Assembly: GCA_018907035.1 (NCBI GenBank)
Contig: JACCIC010000301.1
Location: 1 to 64,000 of the forward strand
From: Sycobia sp. Sy_11
Lineage: Eukaryota > Arthropoda > Insecta > Hymenoptera > Epichrysomallidae
Direction: 5' to 3'
Length of the DNA: 64,000 nt
Shown: positions 44,553-58,246 of the stretch, piece by piece
Layout of the letters: each line of letters starts with the position of its first letter
How positions within the stretch are numbered: the stretch's first letter is position 1
Translations under genes and position numbers: made by a program
The notes under the pieces: generated by a model
Database searches by the model: none
Told to the model about the DNA's origin: nothing
Seen by the model: the letters and a program-made list of their open reading frames with translations, nothing else

Positions 44553-44840
44553 TTATTCGTTTCCTACTCGCCTATAGCTTATGTAGTAGGCTTCTGTAAA
44601 GGTTCTCCCAACAATAACATCATTATATTGAACGTCAGCCGGTACGATTCTAAATTGAATTAATTTTGGCAATTGATTTTCGAGCGTCATATGTTCTTCT
44701 ATAAATCCTATCCATTTTACAATATTCTTTCCAAATCCTTCTAATATCGACTCTTTTTTGTTTATTTTAAATTCATTCCCTAACACAAATGAAGCTTTTA
44801 CGGTGCATATGGAGGGTTTCATATCTATTTGTCTGTACAT
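44553..44840 (-). pseudogene. Protease fragment of minus-strand gypsy element
   Basis: Resembles the C-terminal half of a gypsy aspartic protease: ILEGFGKNIVKWIGFIEE, then QFRIVPADVQYNDVIVGRTF, the last being the usual I-[IL]-G-x-[DTN] strand. The active-site D-[ST]-G is not visible, so the N-terminal half is lost. A short gap to LTR A follows, with no RT, RNase H or integrase, so pol is deleted. Confidence 0.55.
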
Positions 44841-44850
44841 CGCCTTGTCT

Positions 44851-46010
44851 CTACATCATCTTTCTTAAAAATCTTCTAATTCCCATTCCCGGTTTAAGAG
44901 AATGTACTACATTTATTTCTTCTATCATTGTAGTTTTCGCGGGCGTATTACATTTACTTGGAACGTGTCCGAGTTCTCCACATTTGTGACATTTAATGCT
45001 CTTTCGTGGCATTTGACAATAGCATGATAAATGTTCGCTCGAATCAAAATTGAAGCATTTTCTATAGCTGGCACTTTTATTTTGGGCGCTCACCAGGTGT
45101 ATACTTCTATACGCTCGATTTCTATTGCTCGGCTGCGACGTTGACGTTAGCGATCGGTGAATCTGATGAGGTGCTGCATAGTATGTCATTCGCTGCGTTG
45201 TTAATGACATTGTTGTTCGCTGCAAATGATGCTGCGGAGTCGTACGATGAAGGGCCATGTGTTACCTTCCCCATTGTTGATGGTGCGCTTGTCTGTCACC
45301 ACTAATTCTTTCCTTTCGAATTTTTTTGTTGCGCTCATTGACATTATATCTTTATATATCATTTCTATATCTCCATAATTTTGTGTCAACATATAATGAC
45401 TCAAATCTATCTACCACAAGCCATTAACAATTTCCTGCCTAGTTTCTTGTAAATTAAGGTTTAGATTTCGATATAATACCACCTTATCGTGGAAGTAGTC
45501 TACTATCGCTCCATGTGCACATTGAACTCTCGAAATCATTGCCTGAAACTTTTCAATAGTTCCGCGCGATGTTGTAAACATCCTTTTAAACTCTTCGTGG
45601 AATCTGTGGTATCTTAGGAATCGTTTTTGCAGTGCTATAGGCCTCTGATGTATCTTCTTAACATTCTGAAGGTTTGCCAGCCAGGGTGCTGCTTGCTCTG
45701 TCGTTTTATTACCGTGAAAATCTCTAACAGCATTCAATATATCTGATACAACACTATCAACTGTCGGTTTATTAGTCGCTTCGTATTCAATAAACTTCGT
45801 TAAAAAGTGCACAGGTTGTTCCATTTGGTTGTTTGACGTTCTGGCTGCTGGGCTCACTATGCTATTTTTTCCTCTATTAGCTAACGTTGTCTCTGTTGGA
45901 CAACAGCTTCCTGCTGCGCTTTTGGCAGCTCTCTCGCATACATCGCAACTTCTGTTCCAATGCCAGTATTTCTCGTATTTGTTGATCCTTACATTCCCTT
46001 TTTTTTTTAA
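44851..46010 (-). pseudogene. gag: Gag of minus-strand gypsy element
   Basis: Read on minus from about 46010. A charged leader (REILALEQKLRCMRERAAK) precedes a capsid-like segment (45411-45857: PWLANLQNVKKIHQ, YHRFHEEFKRMFTTSRGTIE, VDYFHDKVVLYRN). After a frameshift near 45400 come two CCHC knuckles (CFNFDSSEHLSCYC, degenerate, and CHKCGELGHVPSKC) at about 44950-45070. It encodes capsid and nucleocapsid of a gypsy-class element, not close to the Osvaldo-like family. Broken by at least two frameshifts. Confidence 0.75.
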
Positions 46011-46059
46011 TATCCCACTTCTAATTTGTTAGGATGGGCTGAGGTTTGTCAGGATAAAT

Positions 46060-46350
46060 TCAAGTAAAATAAATACACGAACACTTTAATAAAATAAAAA
46101 CCAGGAAAAGCTAATATATATTATGATAATAAGAGTTTATACTATTACACGTTAATACAATGCTCTTAATATCGGCGTACATGCGCTTCAATCTTCACTC
46201 GATCGTTGCTAGAATCAATCTGCACTCTTGATCACCTGATGAGCAGCGTTCTGCTCATCCATACTTTGGACCTGTCTGGACTTACCTATTTGCGGGAAAT
46301 AACTTGCAATATCGTTACTTCTACATCAAATTCTAGAATATTTATTAACA
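46060..46350 (-). repeat. LTR B (5') of minus-strand gypsy element
   Basis: Partner of LTR A. Contains a perfect hairpin GATGAGCAG-CGTT-CTGCTCATC at 46238-46259; the LTR A version is partly mutated. Bordered by a (CA)n tract. Confidence 0.65.
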
Positions 46351-46360
46351 CATACAAACA

Positions 46361-46369
46361 CGCACACAC

Positions 46370-46444
<75 letters not shown>

Positions 46445-46470
46445 AACAAACACACACACGCGCGCGTGCA
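46361..46470. repeat. (CA)n microsatellite
   Basis: Near-perfect CA repeat, about 40 units at 46374-46440, with imperfect CA/CG flanks. Confidence 0.95.
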
Positions 46471-46484
46471 CACACACATACACA

Positions 46485-48530
<2,046 letters not shown>

Positions 48531-48584
<54 letters not shown>
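48531..48584. repeat. (TGATA)n and (TA)n tract
   Basis: TGATA pentamers from 48468 pass into a TA tract to 48584, at the 5' (minus) end of the Helitron-like copy. Confidence 0.9.
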
Positions 48585-48587
<3 letters not shown>

Positions 48588-49379
48588 CGAATAAGAATAA
48601 TCTTAGCAAGAACATATATAATACATGTCTAATGTGGTTGTATTTTGTATACAAAATATAATTCTATACTTAGAATTCCATACTTATAATAGAATTATTT
48701 TTAGAACTTTTTGTAGTGTTCATATATTAAAATTTATATATTTTTATCTTTTATTGAATTATTCGATGCAAATATTTTACCTTATAATAATATTCTAATT
48801 ATTGTGAATATAAAAAATTATGCGCAATGTTTGAGAGTATTTTATAAAATTCATCATTCTGTAAATTTATATTCTATATTTTAATAGTTAATATTGGGAT
48901 TTTTTATGTTATCGAAAATTTGTCATACTTTTTATTTATTACATTATTTATTAGATAATAGATTAGTGTACTTTAAAGATATTTTTCGTATACTTTTAAT
49001 TAAAAAATTATAAAGTAATGCTACAATTAAAGAGATAAAATACCATATCAAATTTTCACAAAATGTATAATTTGCATAGTACGTAGTAAAGCATTTTAGA
49101 ACTTTATTACTTTATGTATTATTTGCACTTTTAAGAAGCTTTTTTAGCTTCAGTTTGTTCTAAAAATAGTTACGCTAATTTAAGTAAATGAATTACGATA
49201 AAATATTATACCCAAAATTACGCCAATAAAGATGTATTGTAGATTATTATTTATCCAATGCATCTGAAAATATAAAAAAACATTTCATGAGTGATGGTGT
49301 GTAATAATCATTTATTTAATTGCTCGCGCTTCACAGCAAACCTACAGCCTAGTTAAACAATGACAATAACCACGATAAC
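48585..49379. other. AT-rich DNA, no gene seen
   Basis: No gene-like or element-like text recognised. Confidence 0.5.
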
Positions 49380-49870
49380 AGATATAAATAATTACAGCGC
49401 GCGACGACGACATACTAGCTCGGGAGCGGATTGCGCGGGCGCGGGGAAATATCAGCGGCAGGGATTGGAACTGGGGAAAAAATGCGGCACGTACAGTCTA
49501 ATGCGCGGGGACGCTGAGCGGCCGTGCGAACATGGCGCGATTAGTCGCGGGGACGCTCACTCTTTTAACTACAATGAATACAGAACGGTACTTCCCGGGA
49601 CGGAGCTCCGCTATCGTTTCCTCTCGTTCCGAACTTCTTTCCTGCGTGCTTCTCCTTTTCTTCCTTCCTTCCTTCCTTCTCTCTCTTTCTCGATCTTTCC
49701 TTTTGAATCGCGATGGCTACCGTCCTTCCTTCTCCGCTTTTTCTAATAGCACGGAGGTGATAGTACAACGATCAGGCAGCTCCAAAATATCGCTAGGATA
49801 GCGAGGTGAATTGACGAGTCACCGGGAAGCTGGTGGATACCGGTGGGAAATCGAGCCGAGATGGATGTAA
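49380..49870. other. GC-rich block, possible solo LTR or promoter
   Basis: CpG-rich stretch with GCGCGGG motifs and a CTTCCTTCCTTCCTT run at 49661. The minus-strand text GAAGTTCGGAACGA at about 49628-49641 also occurs at 9168-9181 on plus in the copy 1 LTR, hinting at a diverged minus-strand LTR of that family. The match is short, so this is only a suggestion. Confidence 0.25.
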
Positions 49871-49924
49871 TAGTTTCGACGGTGTTCTCTCTGTTCGACC
49901 TAGATCTCAACCTCAACCATCCGA

Positions 49925-50880
49925 GATGCTTGACGAAAATTCAAAATGATTCATTTTTCAAGAAAATAATTTCTACGCGTGTTTTCCATGTTGTTGATTA
50001 ATTATTTGAGATAGATTTTGAAATTCAAGATGGCCTATCCAAGATGGCTACCCGATATTGTAAATGACTCAGTTTTCAAACATAATAATTTTTATGCGAG
50101 TTTTTCATGTTGTTGATTAATTATTTGAGATGGATTTTTAAATTCAAATGGCTGCCCGATATTCTAACTCAGTTTTCAAAAAAATAATTTTAATACGGGT
50201 TTGTCATGTCGTTGATTAGTAATTTAAAACAGATTTCAAAATTCACGATGACCGATTCAGATGGCTGTCAACAATCTTACACGATTGATCATTCAAGAAA
50301 ATAATTCTTATGAATGTTTTCCATGTTGTTGATTAATAATTTGATACAGCTTTTAAAATTCATGATAGCCGATCCAAGATGGCTGTCCGATATTGTAAAG
50401 AACTCAGTTGTCAAGAAAATAATTATAACGCGAGTTTGTCATGTGGTTGACTAATTATTTGAGATAGATTTTGAAATTCAAATGGCCGATCCAAGATGGT
50501 TGACAAAAATTAGTAATGATTTGTTTTTCAAGAAATTAATTTTTATACGTGTTCTTCATGTTGCCGATAAATAATTTGATTTAGATGTTGTAATTCAAGA
50601 TGGGCTATCCAAGATGGCTGTCCGATATTGCAAGTGACTCAGTTTTCAAGAACATAATTTTATCGCGAGTTGGTCATGCTGTTGCTTAATAATTTGAGAT
50701 AGATTTTGAAATTCAAATGGCCGATACAAAATGACTGACAAAAATTAGAAATGATTCATTTTTCAAACATACTAATTTTTATGCGTCTGCTTCATGTTTT
50801 TGATTAATAATTTTATAAATCTTTTAAAATTCCGCATGTCCGATCCACAATGGCTGACCGATATTGTAAAGAAATATTTT
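49925..50880. repeat. ~118-bp minisatellite with two alternating monomers
   Basis: CATGTTGTTGATTAATAATTTGA recurs at about 49987, 50106, 50205, 50322, 50440, 50557, 50674 and 50792. Two monomer types alternate: A with CCGATATTGTAAATGACTCAG and B with GACAAAAATTAGTAATGATTC. Order from the left is B A A B A B A B A (last partial). Confidence 0.9.
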
Positions 50881-52439
50881 TAAAAAAAATGTTGTATTTT
50901 GTATAATTTAAAATTGAACTGAAGTATCTTAACTGATTAGACCGTCATTTTCGTAACCTGCAACTATGTAAATGTATGTTATATTTTATATTGCAAGAAA
51001 GAATAATTATATTTACATTTGTTTCTTATGTATTATATAATATATATAAATATATACACAATATTATATAAGTATTGTAGGCAGCGCAACGCAACTTACT
51101 TTCAAACGCAAAATCTTAGCCGTTCAAACCTTAAATATATAATTATAAAGGTTAATATTGATATATATTAAAATTCATATCAAATAATCTTTTATTTTTC
51201 ATGGTTTGTTACTCGGAACTGCTATTTGAAGCATAAACATAGATAAGGGCTTCAGAGAGTAGGACCTCCTTAGTACAATAAAATTTTTGTCGTACGTTAG
51301 CCTCTGCCTGCTTGAAGAGGAGAGAGAACTTGCTTAAGCATATATAATTTATTGTGTTTTATTTTCCTTTTCATTTAACTGTTTCCCAAAGAATCCAATA
51401 GTTAAGAATCCCATTATAAATGTAGTAAATGGTATAGGCATGTTTTAATATGTGAATTGCGATGTGAATCCCTTTTTTTCTATTGTTTCTCAGAAGATGA
51501 TAATCAGTACGATGTACTTAAGAGTGCTCCTTACGGCGTTCGCAGCGTTACGATGAACTACTAAAACGGAAAAAAATTTACTTTTTCAGTTTTTGTCGTC
51601 ATTTTGTATTATTTAGAGACAAAAAACATTTTTAAAAATTCTTCAAATTATTCTACAAGTGGGAAAACAGAGATATGAATTAATCTATTTTTCTAAATTA
51701 GGAAAAAACGGTTTAAAAAGTTTTGTCTTACGAATCGTCTGCTGCACGCAGTCTAGTGTGTTTCAGATCTTACAAAGAAAACATTTATTGCGAATTCTAT
51801 GTACTTGTTGAACATCTAATTTGAGTTGTCCCACTTGTAGAATAAAATAATGAACCAAATAAAATTTGTTTTATCGCTCTACATGGCACATATTTTGAGA
51901 AAATATAAAAAGTAAATTGCTTTCACAATGTAACCATAAATCCAATAAATAACTATAGTTTTTGGCAAAACAGACAGAAATATAGTTGCTGCGTTTTGAA
52001 AGAGATGGAGCAGCAAACCACGATCAAGTAAAGGGATTCCTGTGCTTTAAATTTTTACTATTATTTTAACTATTTTATGTATATACAGGATTAAAAACTA
52101 TTATGAATAAATATATGTATGTATACTCATTTACTTTATATGTTTTAGTATAAGTTTTAGAAAAAAAGGTATATTATTCTACATTTTCAAACAATCATAT
52201 GCATACTACATATATTAGCGCTCGATGTTTTGGACGAAAGTGCGTTCGTATCGTGCTTTCTTATTACAGGATCGAATTTCATTGCCTTGCTCTGTCGCGA
52301 GTAGTTGCGAGTAAAATGTAGCTGAAAGATCAAGCATGCGTTACGACAACGGGCATACGGCATTTTCATCATTTTTAGTAAATTTTCTGATAATAAATAT
52401 TAATATTCATAGAGTAACTTTTTAACTGATACATATTAC
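50881..52439. other. AT-rich DNA, no gene seen
   Basis: No gene-like text. Includes ordinary AT-rich unique sequence and a stretch at 51570-51900 with TTCAAATTATTCTACAAGTGG and its inverted CCACTTGTAGAATAA at 51831, a possible inverted repeat about 180 bases apart. Confidence 0.45.
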
Positions 52440-52453
52440 GAATATATATATAT

Positions 52454-52495
<42 letters not shown>

Positions 52496-52540
52496 CTGTG
52501 TATGTGCGCGTGTGTGTGTGTGTGTGTGTGCGTGTGTGAT
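52440..52540. repeat. (TA)n then (TG)n microsatellites
   Basis: TA tracts at 52442-52496 followed by TG repeats at 52508-52538. Confidence 0.9.
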
Positions 52541-52683
52541 TGAAATATTGAATATTCCTAAATATTAAAACAATTGAATTGTACTTTTGTCGACTGCCCA
52601 TATACAAATTAATAAATATTTTCTATTGGTCTTACAGTCCAATCAATTCAATCTAAAAATAAAATAAAAATTTACAATTGTTC

Positions 52684-53574
52684 CAGAAGTTTTTGTCGAT
52701 GAAATGGTAGATGTTTTCAATTCTGTACATGACAGAATTAAATTTACAAGGGAGGTTGAAGTTAATAGTCAGTTAAGTTTTCTAGACATTAATGTAATTA
52801 GATGTAATAATAATAAGGTAAAACTTAATTGGTAAAGAAAGCCTACTTAGTCAGGTAGGTTTTTAGATTTTAATTCACACCACGAATTCGGAAAATAAAT
52901 TGGAGCATTAAAAGGTGTCATTGATAGAGCAATTAAATTGTCACATAAAGATTTTAGACAAAATAATTTACAGATAGTAAGAGAGACTTTCATTAATAAT
53001 GGTTATCCAATTCAATTTATTAATAGATTGATTGCTGAGAGATTGTTTGACATTTATAATACCGAAAATAGACATAGTGCAGGAATTGATTTTAACGGAG
53101 GCAAAATTATTGTCTTACCATATGTTCGAGGATTATCTGAAAGAATAAACAGAAATTTTCGGAAATATAGCATTCAAATTTTCTTTAAAAATCGCAATAA
53201 TTTAAATAGATTGTTTAATAATTGCAAAGATAAGGATGATTTATGCTTAAAGTCAGGAGTTGTTTACAAGATTAATTGCATGGATTGTGATAAATATAAT
53301 TGGACAAACAGGTAGATATTCAAAAAAGAGAATTTATGAGCATAAATATAGTTTACGTAGCTCACATATTACTTCAGGTTTAAAAGAGCATTGTTTAAAG
53401 TTTTTACATTCTTTTGATTTTGTGAGTGTGGATATTTTGGAACATGGTATTAATAATAAGTATAAACGGGAGAGTCTTGAAAGTATTCACATTTCCAGGA
53501 ATCGAAATAATGTGAATTTAATGTTAGAGTCTGGTAGATTGGACAGTGTTGATCATTCCTTATTAGATTATTAG
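52684..53574 (+). pseudogene. Penelope polyprotein C-terminus: RT thumb and GIY-YIG
   Basis: Starts inside the RT, at the thumb: SQLSFLDINVIRCNNNKV, then SGRFLDFNSHHEF, LKGVIDRAIKLSH, TFINNGYPIQFINR. A linker follows (YVRGLSERINRNFRKY). The GIY-YIG endonuclease, usual for Penelope, is split by a one-base shift near 53295: INCMDCDKYN in one frame and IIGQTGRYSKKRIYEHKY in the next, ending HSLLDY with TAG at 53572. Early stops at about 52830-52900. The catalytic RT palm is absent because of 5' truncation. Inactive. Confidence 0.85.
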
Positions 53575-53680
53575 ATTGATTGGTTTTGGACAATTTGTGT
53601 AGAGGGGGAATTTATATTTAATTTACTAAATTTGGTGGTGGGGCTGGGTATATATAGATTAGAATATAAGGTTTAGATTA

Positions 53681-53720
53681 GTCCCTGATGAGGAGCCGTA
53701 GCGAGCTCGAAACGTTGGAC
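53681..53720 (+). ncRNA. Hammerhead ribozyme of Penelope type
   Basis: Stem I strand GTCC (53681-53684), core CTGATGA (53685-53691), one extra G, stem II GAGC/GCTC (53693-53696 and 53705-53708) with an 8-base loop, core GAA, then ACGT, U at the cleavage position and stem I strand GGAC (53717-53720). ACGT is self-complementary, so stem III (two base pairs) can only form well between two copies, the minimal type I arrangement known for Penelope hammerheads. The extra G next to stem II is a bulge and may reduce activity. Confidence 0.75.
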
Positions 53721-54056
53721 AAGTCTTCAATTATGTGTTGGGGACAGTCAGACTGCACTTTACTAACAAAGAAATTTTTCAGCTTATATTTTATTTTCAG
53801 ATTAGTCTACGGGGGTGAATGTAAACAAGGACAGTCTGACTGTCATTATAATTTTAATTTAATTTTTAATTTAATTTTTATTTTTAACTTTTTTTAAAAA
53901 TTTTTTTTTTTTTTAATTTGTTAATTTTAATTTTTATTTTCATTCTATTTTTAGATTGAATTGATTGGACTGTAAGACCAATAAAAAATATTTATTAATT
54001 CCTAAATATTGTTATAACATTATGTTAAAATGTAATAACGTTAATTGACAATTATT

Positions 54057-54061
<5 letters not shown>

Positions 54062-54094
<33 letters not shown>
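54062..54094. repeat. (TA)n microsatellite
   Basis: TA tract downstream of the Penelope insertion. Confidence 0.85.
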
Positions 54095-54096
<2 letters not shown>

Positions 54097-54225
54097 CAAA
54101 AATATGAAAATCTATCAAATAATTTCTGGAAACTATTTTCTATTTATAATTATCTACTTTTTCTACATCTATTCAAATCATAAATATAGCTCAATTGCTG
54201 ACAATGGTGATTATATGAGTGGCTA

Positions 54226-55707
54226 TTCCGATTGAGAGTCAAGTTCTCCAAAAGTTCTCTTTTGGCTCTCGCGGAGCTCTCTTGCTTCTCTTCTGCAATA
54301 CAACGCCAAGTAAACAGTACATCAAAGTCCATCTATAAGATTGTGTGGGCGATAAGAACAAGAGTCGAAGAGAACTGGAGAGAATTAAAGAAAACCAGAA
54401 AACGTCCAATCTGATTATATATTTTTAGATATTTTTTAGATATTCGCGATATAATATCTAATTGTTCTTTCTGAGATAAATATTTTTGAAGAAATTCTAT
54501 TGCGCACAGGTGAGAACAGCGGGAAGTTTGATTAAAATTTATTTTTCCATAAAAATTTAAATTTTTTATTTAAATTCTATATTATCTTGGAAAATAATCT
54601 TCAGATTAAAATATGAAAAGAGTAACTTTCGATTTATAATTTAATTTTTCGTAAGAATTACATATTTGATACACTAAAAAGTTGATATATGCTTTTTGGC
54701 TCTCATAGAGGTTTTCCCGTCTCTCTTCTACTTTCAAAGTGGTTCTCTTCTTCCCTTTACAAATAAGTAGTATTTTGTATAATAATCAAAATTATAATAT
54801 AAATGAATAGATAAATATTGCCCCTAGTGGGAATACATCACATTGTCTTGTTTGAATCGATTATTATCATTGTGCAAGTGGTAGAAAGTATCAATGACTA
54901 TTGTTTATTGCTTAGTCTGTGATAAAAACTTATTTAAACAGTTTTTTAGCATTTTATGAAGAAACTCAAAAAATCTGTTTTTAAACCAAACATGTGAAAT
55001 TTTTATAGTGAAGTATAGATTGTAATTAAACTGTCCATTATAGCATAAAAAATTACCAGAAAATGGGTAATGAAATAGAAAATCAAAAAAGTGATTGTTG
55101 TTCGCTTTTTATCATCTAGAAACAACGTACTACTTATTTGTAAAGGGAAGAAGAGAACAACTTTGAAAGTAGAAGAGAGACGGGGAAAGGTCTGTCAGAG
55201 CCAAAAAGAACCGGCGACGGCTCAGTGAGAGCCAAAAAGCATATATCAACTTTTTGGTGTCTCAAATATGTAATTCTTATGCAAAATTAAATTATAAATC
55301 GAAACTTATTTGCATTTTTTAATCTGAAGATTATTTTCCAAGATAATATAGAATTTAAATAAAAAAAATTAAATTTTTATGAAAAAGTAAATTTTAATCA
55401 AACTTCCCGCGGTGCTCATCTGCGCGTAATAGAATTTATTTAAAAAGATTTATCTCAAGAAAAAACAATTAGATATTATATCGCGAGTATCTAAAAATTA
55501 CCTAAAAATATATAATGAGATTGGCCGTTTTCTGTTTTTTTTTTTTAGCTCTTTCCAGTTCTCTACGACTCTCGTTCTTATCGCCCATACAATCTTATAA
55601 ATCAACTTTGATGTACTGTTTACTTGGCGTTGTATTACAAAAGAGAAGCAATAGACCTCGGCGAGAGTTGAAAGAGAACTTTTGGAGAACTTGACTCTCA
55701 ATCGGAG
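54226..55707. mobile_element. 1.48-kb foldback element with ~550-bp inverted arms
   Basis: Left arm 54226-54772 and right arm 55128-55707 are reverse complements with moderate divergence and one ~30-base insertion in the right arm. The ends read CCGATTGAGAGTCAAGTTC inward from both sides and a TA lies outside each end (54224-54225, 55708-55709). A ~355-base unrelated loop separates the arms. GCTCTC/GAGAGC-type motifs recur within the arms. No transposase. A non-autonomous hairpin DNA transposon with a TA target, perhaps Tc1/mariner-mobilised (inference). Confidence 0.75.
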
Positions 55708-55711
55708 TAGT

Positions 55712-56287
55712 ACCTCATCTATAAATGTATAAATATATGAATTGCATTTATTCGGCATTATAAATGGCTTTCCATTTATAGGTATGAAACGATGTTTGCA
55801 CAAAAATTAGCAAAGAAATAACAATTATAATCAGCAAAATATCTTTAGAAGTATTAAAAATAAAGAAATAATATAAATATCAAGTTTTGATATTTTAAAG
55901 GATATTTTATTTATTACAATTATTGAAAATATAATGTATTCCATTAATAATTATTATTAAATTAATATTAATATTAAATTAAATCGTATAATATTGTATC
56001 AAGATGATATGGCAGTAGTATTAAATTAAAATTTTATAGAAGAAAAATAATCCCGATAAAAAATTATTTATTCAATTTAAAAACATACATTTTTTCTCCT
56101 TTGATATATTTATTTATACAAAAATGTGGATTTCTAATCAGCATTTTTAACACTCTTTTCATTCGTTTTAAATTAATATTGATTGATTTTTGATTATAAA
56201 AAAAAACCAATTAATTTGCCTTACGATATGATTGGCAAATTCATTTTTTGAACCTCTATTAATTTTGAATAGTATCTATAGATATAA
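55712..56287. other. AT-rich DNA, no gene seen
   Basis: Nothing recognisable between the foldback element and the Helitron-like copy 2. Confidence 0.5.
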
Positions 56288-56468
56288 CTGGCATCCCTCG
56301 TCTCGGCTTCGCCCGAGATAATAATTTAACCGATTTCATAAACAATTCAATAATATCTAAGTAAAAATTACTCTATATATACAAATCTATATCTCTATAA
56401 ATAATTGACCGCAATTTACCTATCGTCGCTTCTGTATAAAAAAGTTGGTATTTTGCCGACCATTTGGT

Positions 56469-56502
<34 letters not shown>

Positions 56503-56953
56503 TGTTAAATGGAGAAAATTGTAATTTCGAGTTCAAGTGTCTCGAGACGACGTTTTCGGAGAGTATCATTTTTGGACTATAGGAAATGTCTTGGGACGAC
56601 GTTATAGATTTTTGTATTGGGGAGGTAGAATACAATATCGAGGGAACCTGAAACGACTATTACTGGGAGTGTTCGAATTATAGAATACGAATCTCTTCAT
56701 AGATGTCGTACTGACATATCTGAATTTTTTCCTACCAACTATACACGACACTCCCCGTAAAAATCATTCCAAATCATCTGGAAATCACATTCTATCATCC
56801 GAACACTAATCTCCCCGTAGTTGAACCAACATATCTGAACATCGTTTCCTACCAACTAAACACGATACTCACCGTAGAAATTGTCCCGTCTTACCTAGAC
56901 ATAGTCTTCGCCCATTCGAACACGAATCTCCCTGTAGAAGTTATCCTGACATA

Positions 56954-58246
56954 CGAGGGTGGATTGATAAGTTTCCAGCCTGACCAAGAAAAACAATGTT
57001 TTTAAGAATTGTTTTTTATTTATCAACATAATCTCCTCCAAGGCTGATACATTTCTTATAGCGGTGTTCTAGTTTAGTAATGCCATCTCTATAGATTGAT
57101 TCGTCAAGCTACTCAAAATACCCATTTACAGCTTGAATTACTTCTTCATTGTCCGCAAAACTCTTACCGCCAAGCCATTTTTTGAGGTTAGTTAGGAAAC
57201 AGATAATAGTCACTCGGGGCTAGGTCTGGAGAGTAGGGAGGGTGCGGCATCAATTCAAACTTCAAATCGTTGATTTTAGCCATTGCAACGATTGACGTGT
57301 GCGCTGGTGCGTTATTGTGATGAAACAAGATTTTTTCTTCGCCAGATGAGGTCGTTTAATTTTCACTCTGTGGCTCAAACGATGCAATAAGTCTGCGTAG
57401 TATTGACCAGTGATAATCTTACCCTTCTTAAGATAATCAATGTATATATTACCTCTTGCATCCCAAAAAACAGTAGCCATAACCATGTTCGCCGAAAAAA
57501 TTGTTTCTGCCTTCTTTGGAGTTAGTTCTCGTGGTCCAATGCACTGTTTAGACTGTTGTTTGATTTCATGAGTGTAGTGGCGGACTCAAGTTTCGTCAAC
57601 GGTTACGAATCGACGCAAAAATTCGCTTGGATTACGCTTATGCAACGCCAAATTGGCGGTAGAAATGTCCTTTCGAATCAATTTTTGGTCGACTGTTAGC
57701 AAACGCGGCACCCATATTGCATAGAGCTTTTTCATATACAAATTTTGTTGCAAAATATTTTATACACATTCATATGACATCTTACAGGTCTCAGCTATCT
57801 CACGCACTTTTAATCTGCGCTCTTTCAGCACTATTTGATGGTTTCTTTCGATCATATCTGGAGTTGTGACCTCAATGGGGAGTCCTTAGTGAGGCTCATC
57901 AGAGGTGCTCACACGACCCTTTTTAAACTCGGAAACCCACTGCTTAACGGTTTAATATGATGGGAAGGATGTCCCCAGTGTTGAGTCCATCTCTTCTTTA
58001 ATTTTCTTCGGCGTTAACCCCTTCAAATAATAGTATTTGATGACAGCACGATTTTCCAGCTTTTCCATTTTTACGAAAAACGCAGAGGCGTTTTGTTCAG
58101 CGTGCTCTCAAACCTAAACTAACATGGCGATTGGACTGAAACTATAGCTACAAACTATCTATGGATGGTACTATAGAACGCCACCTCAAGGTAGGCCTAG
58201 TAGCGCCATCTCTTAGTCAGACCGGAAACTTATAAATCCACGCTCG
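56954..58246 (-). mobile_element. mariner transposon, full length (1293 bp)
   Basis: Flanked by TA on both sides (56952-56953 and 58247-58248). The ends are inverted repeats of about 30 bases: CGAGGGTGGATTGATAAGTT at the left and, read inward from the right, CGAGCGTGGATTTATAAGTT. Length is typical of mariner. The interrupted target reads GACA-TA-CCTAAACATCG when the element is left out, matching the neighbouring minisatellite units. Confidence 0.95.
57016..58068 (-). pseudogene. mariner transposase (inactive)
   Basis: Minus strand, ATG at 58068, about 350 codons to TAA at 57016, the usual length (about 345). N-terminal helix-turn-helix region with LKGLTPKKIKEEM; then WVSEFKKGRVS. Catalytic core: first Asp in FVTVDET (the following Trp is now a stop); second site reads LFHHNNAPAHTS, where mariners have HDNAP, so Asp has become Asn; third Asp in YSPDLAPSDYYLFP. 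Several in-frame stops and at least one frameshift (near 57345). The protein cuts and pastes its own element at TA sites by knowledge of the family; this copy cannot. Confidence 0.9.

Larger units (their letters stand above)
52567..53997 (+). mobile_element. 5'-truncated Penelope element with inverted ends
   Basis: Flanked by 13-base direct repeats ATTCCTAAATATT (52554-52566 and 53998-54010), the target duplication. About 58 bases at the left end (52607-52666) are the reverse complement of the right end (53942-54000), a common outcome in Penelope insertions. Inside: the C-terminal part of the Penelope polyprotein (52684-53574), a hammerhead ribozyme (53681-53720) and an AT-rich 3' region. Confidence 0.85.

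Noticed and set aside
54232..54414. Similar 60- to 100-residue frames at 54232 (plus) and 55498 (minus)
   Set aside because: They match only because the arms of the foldback element are inverted copies; composition is not protein-like.
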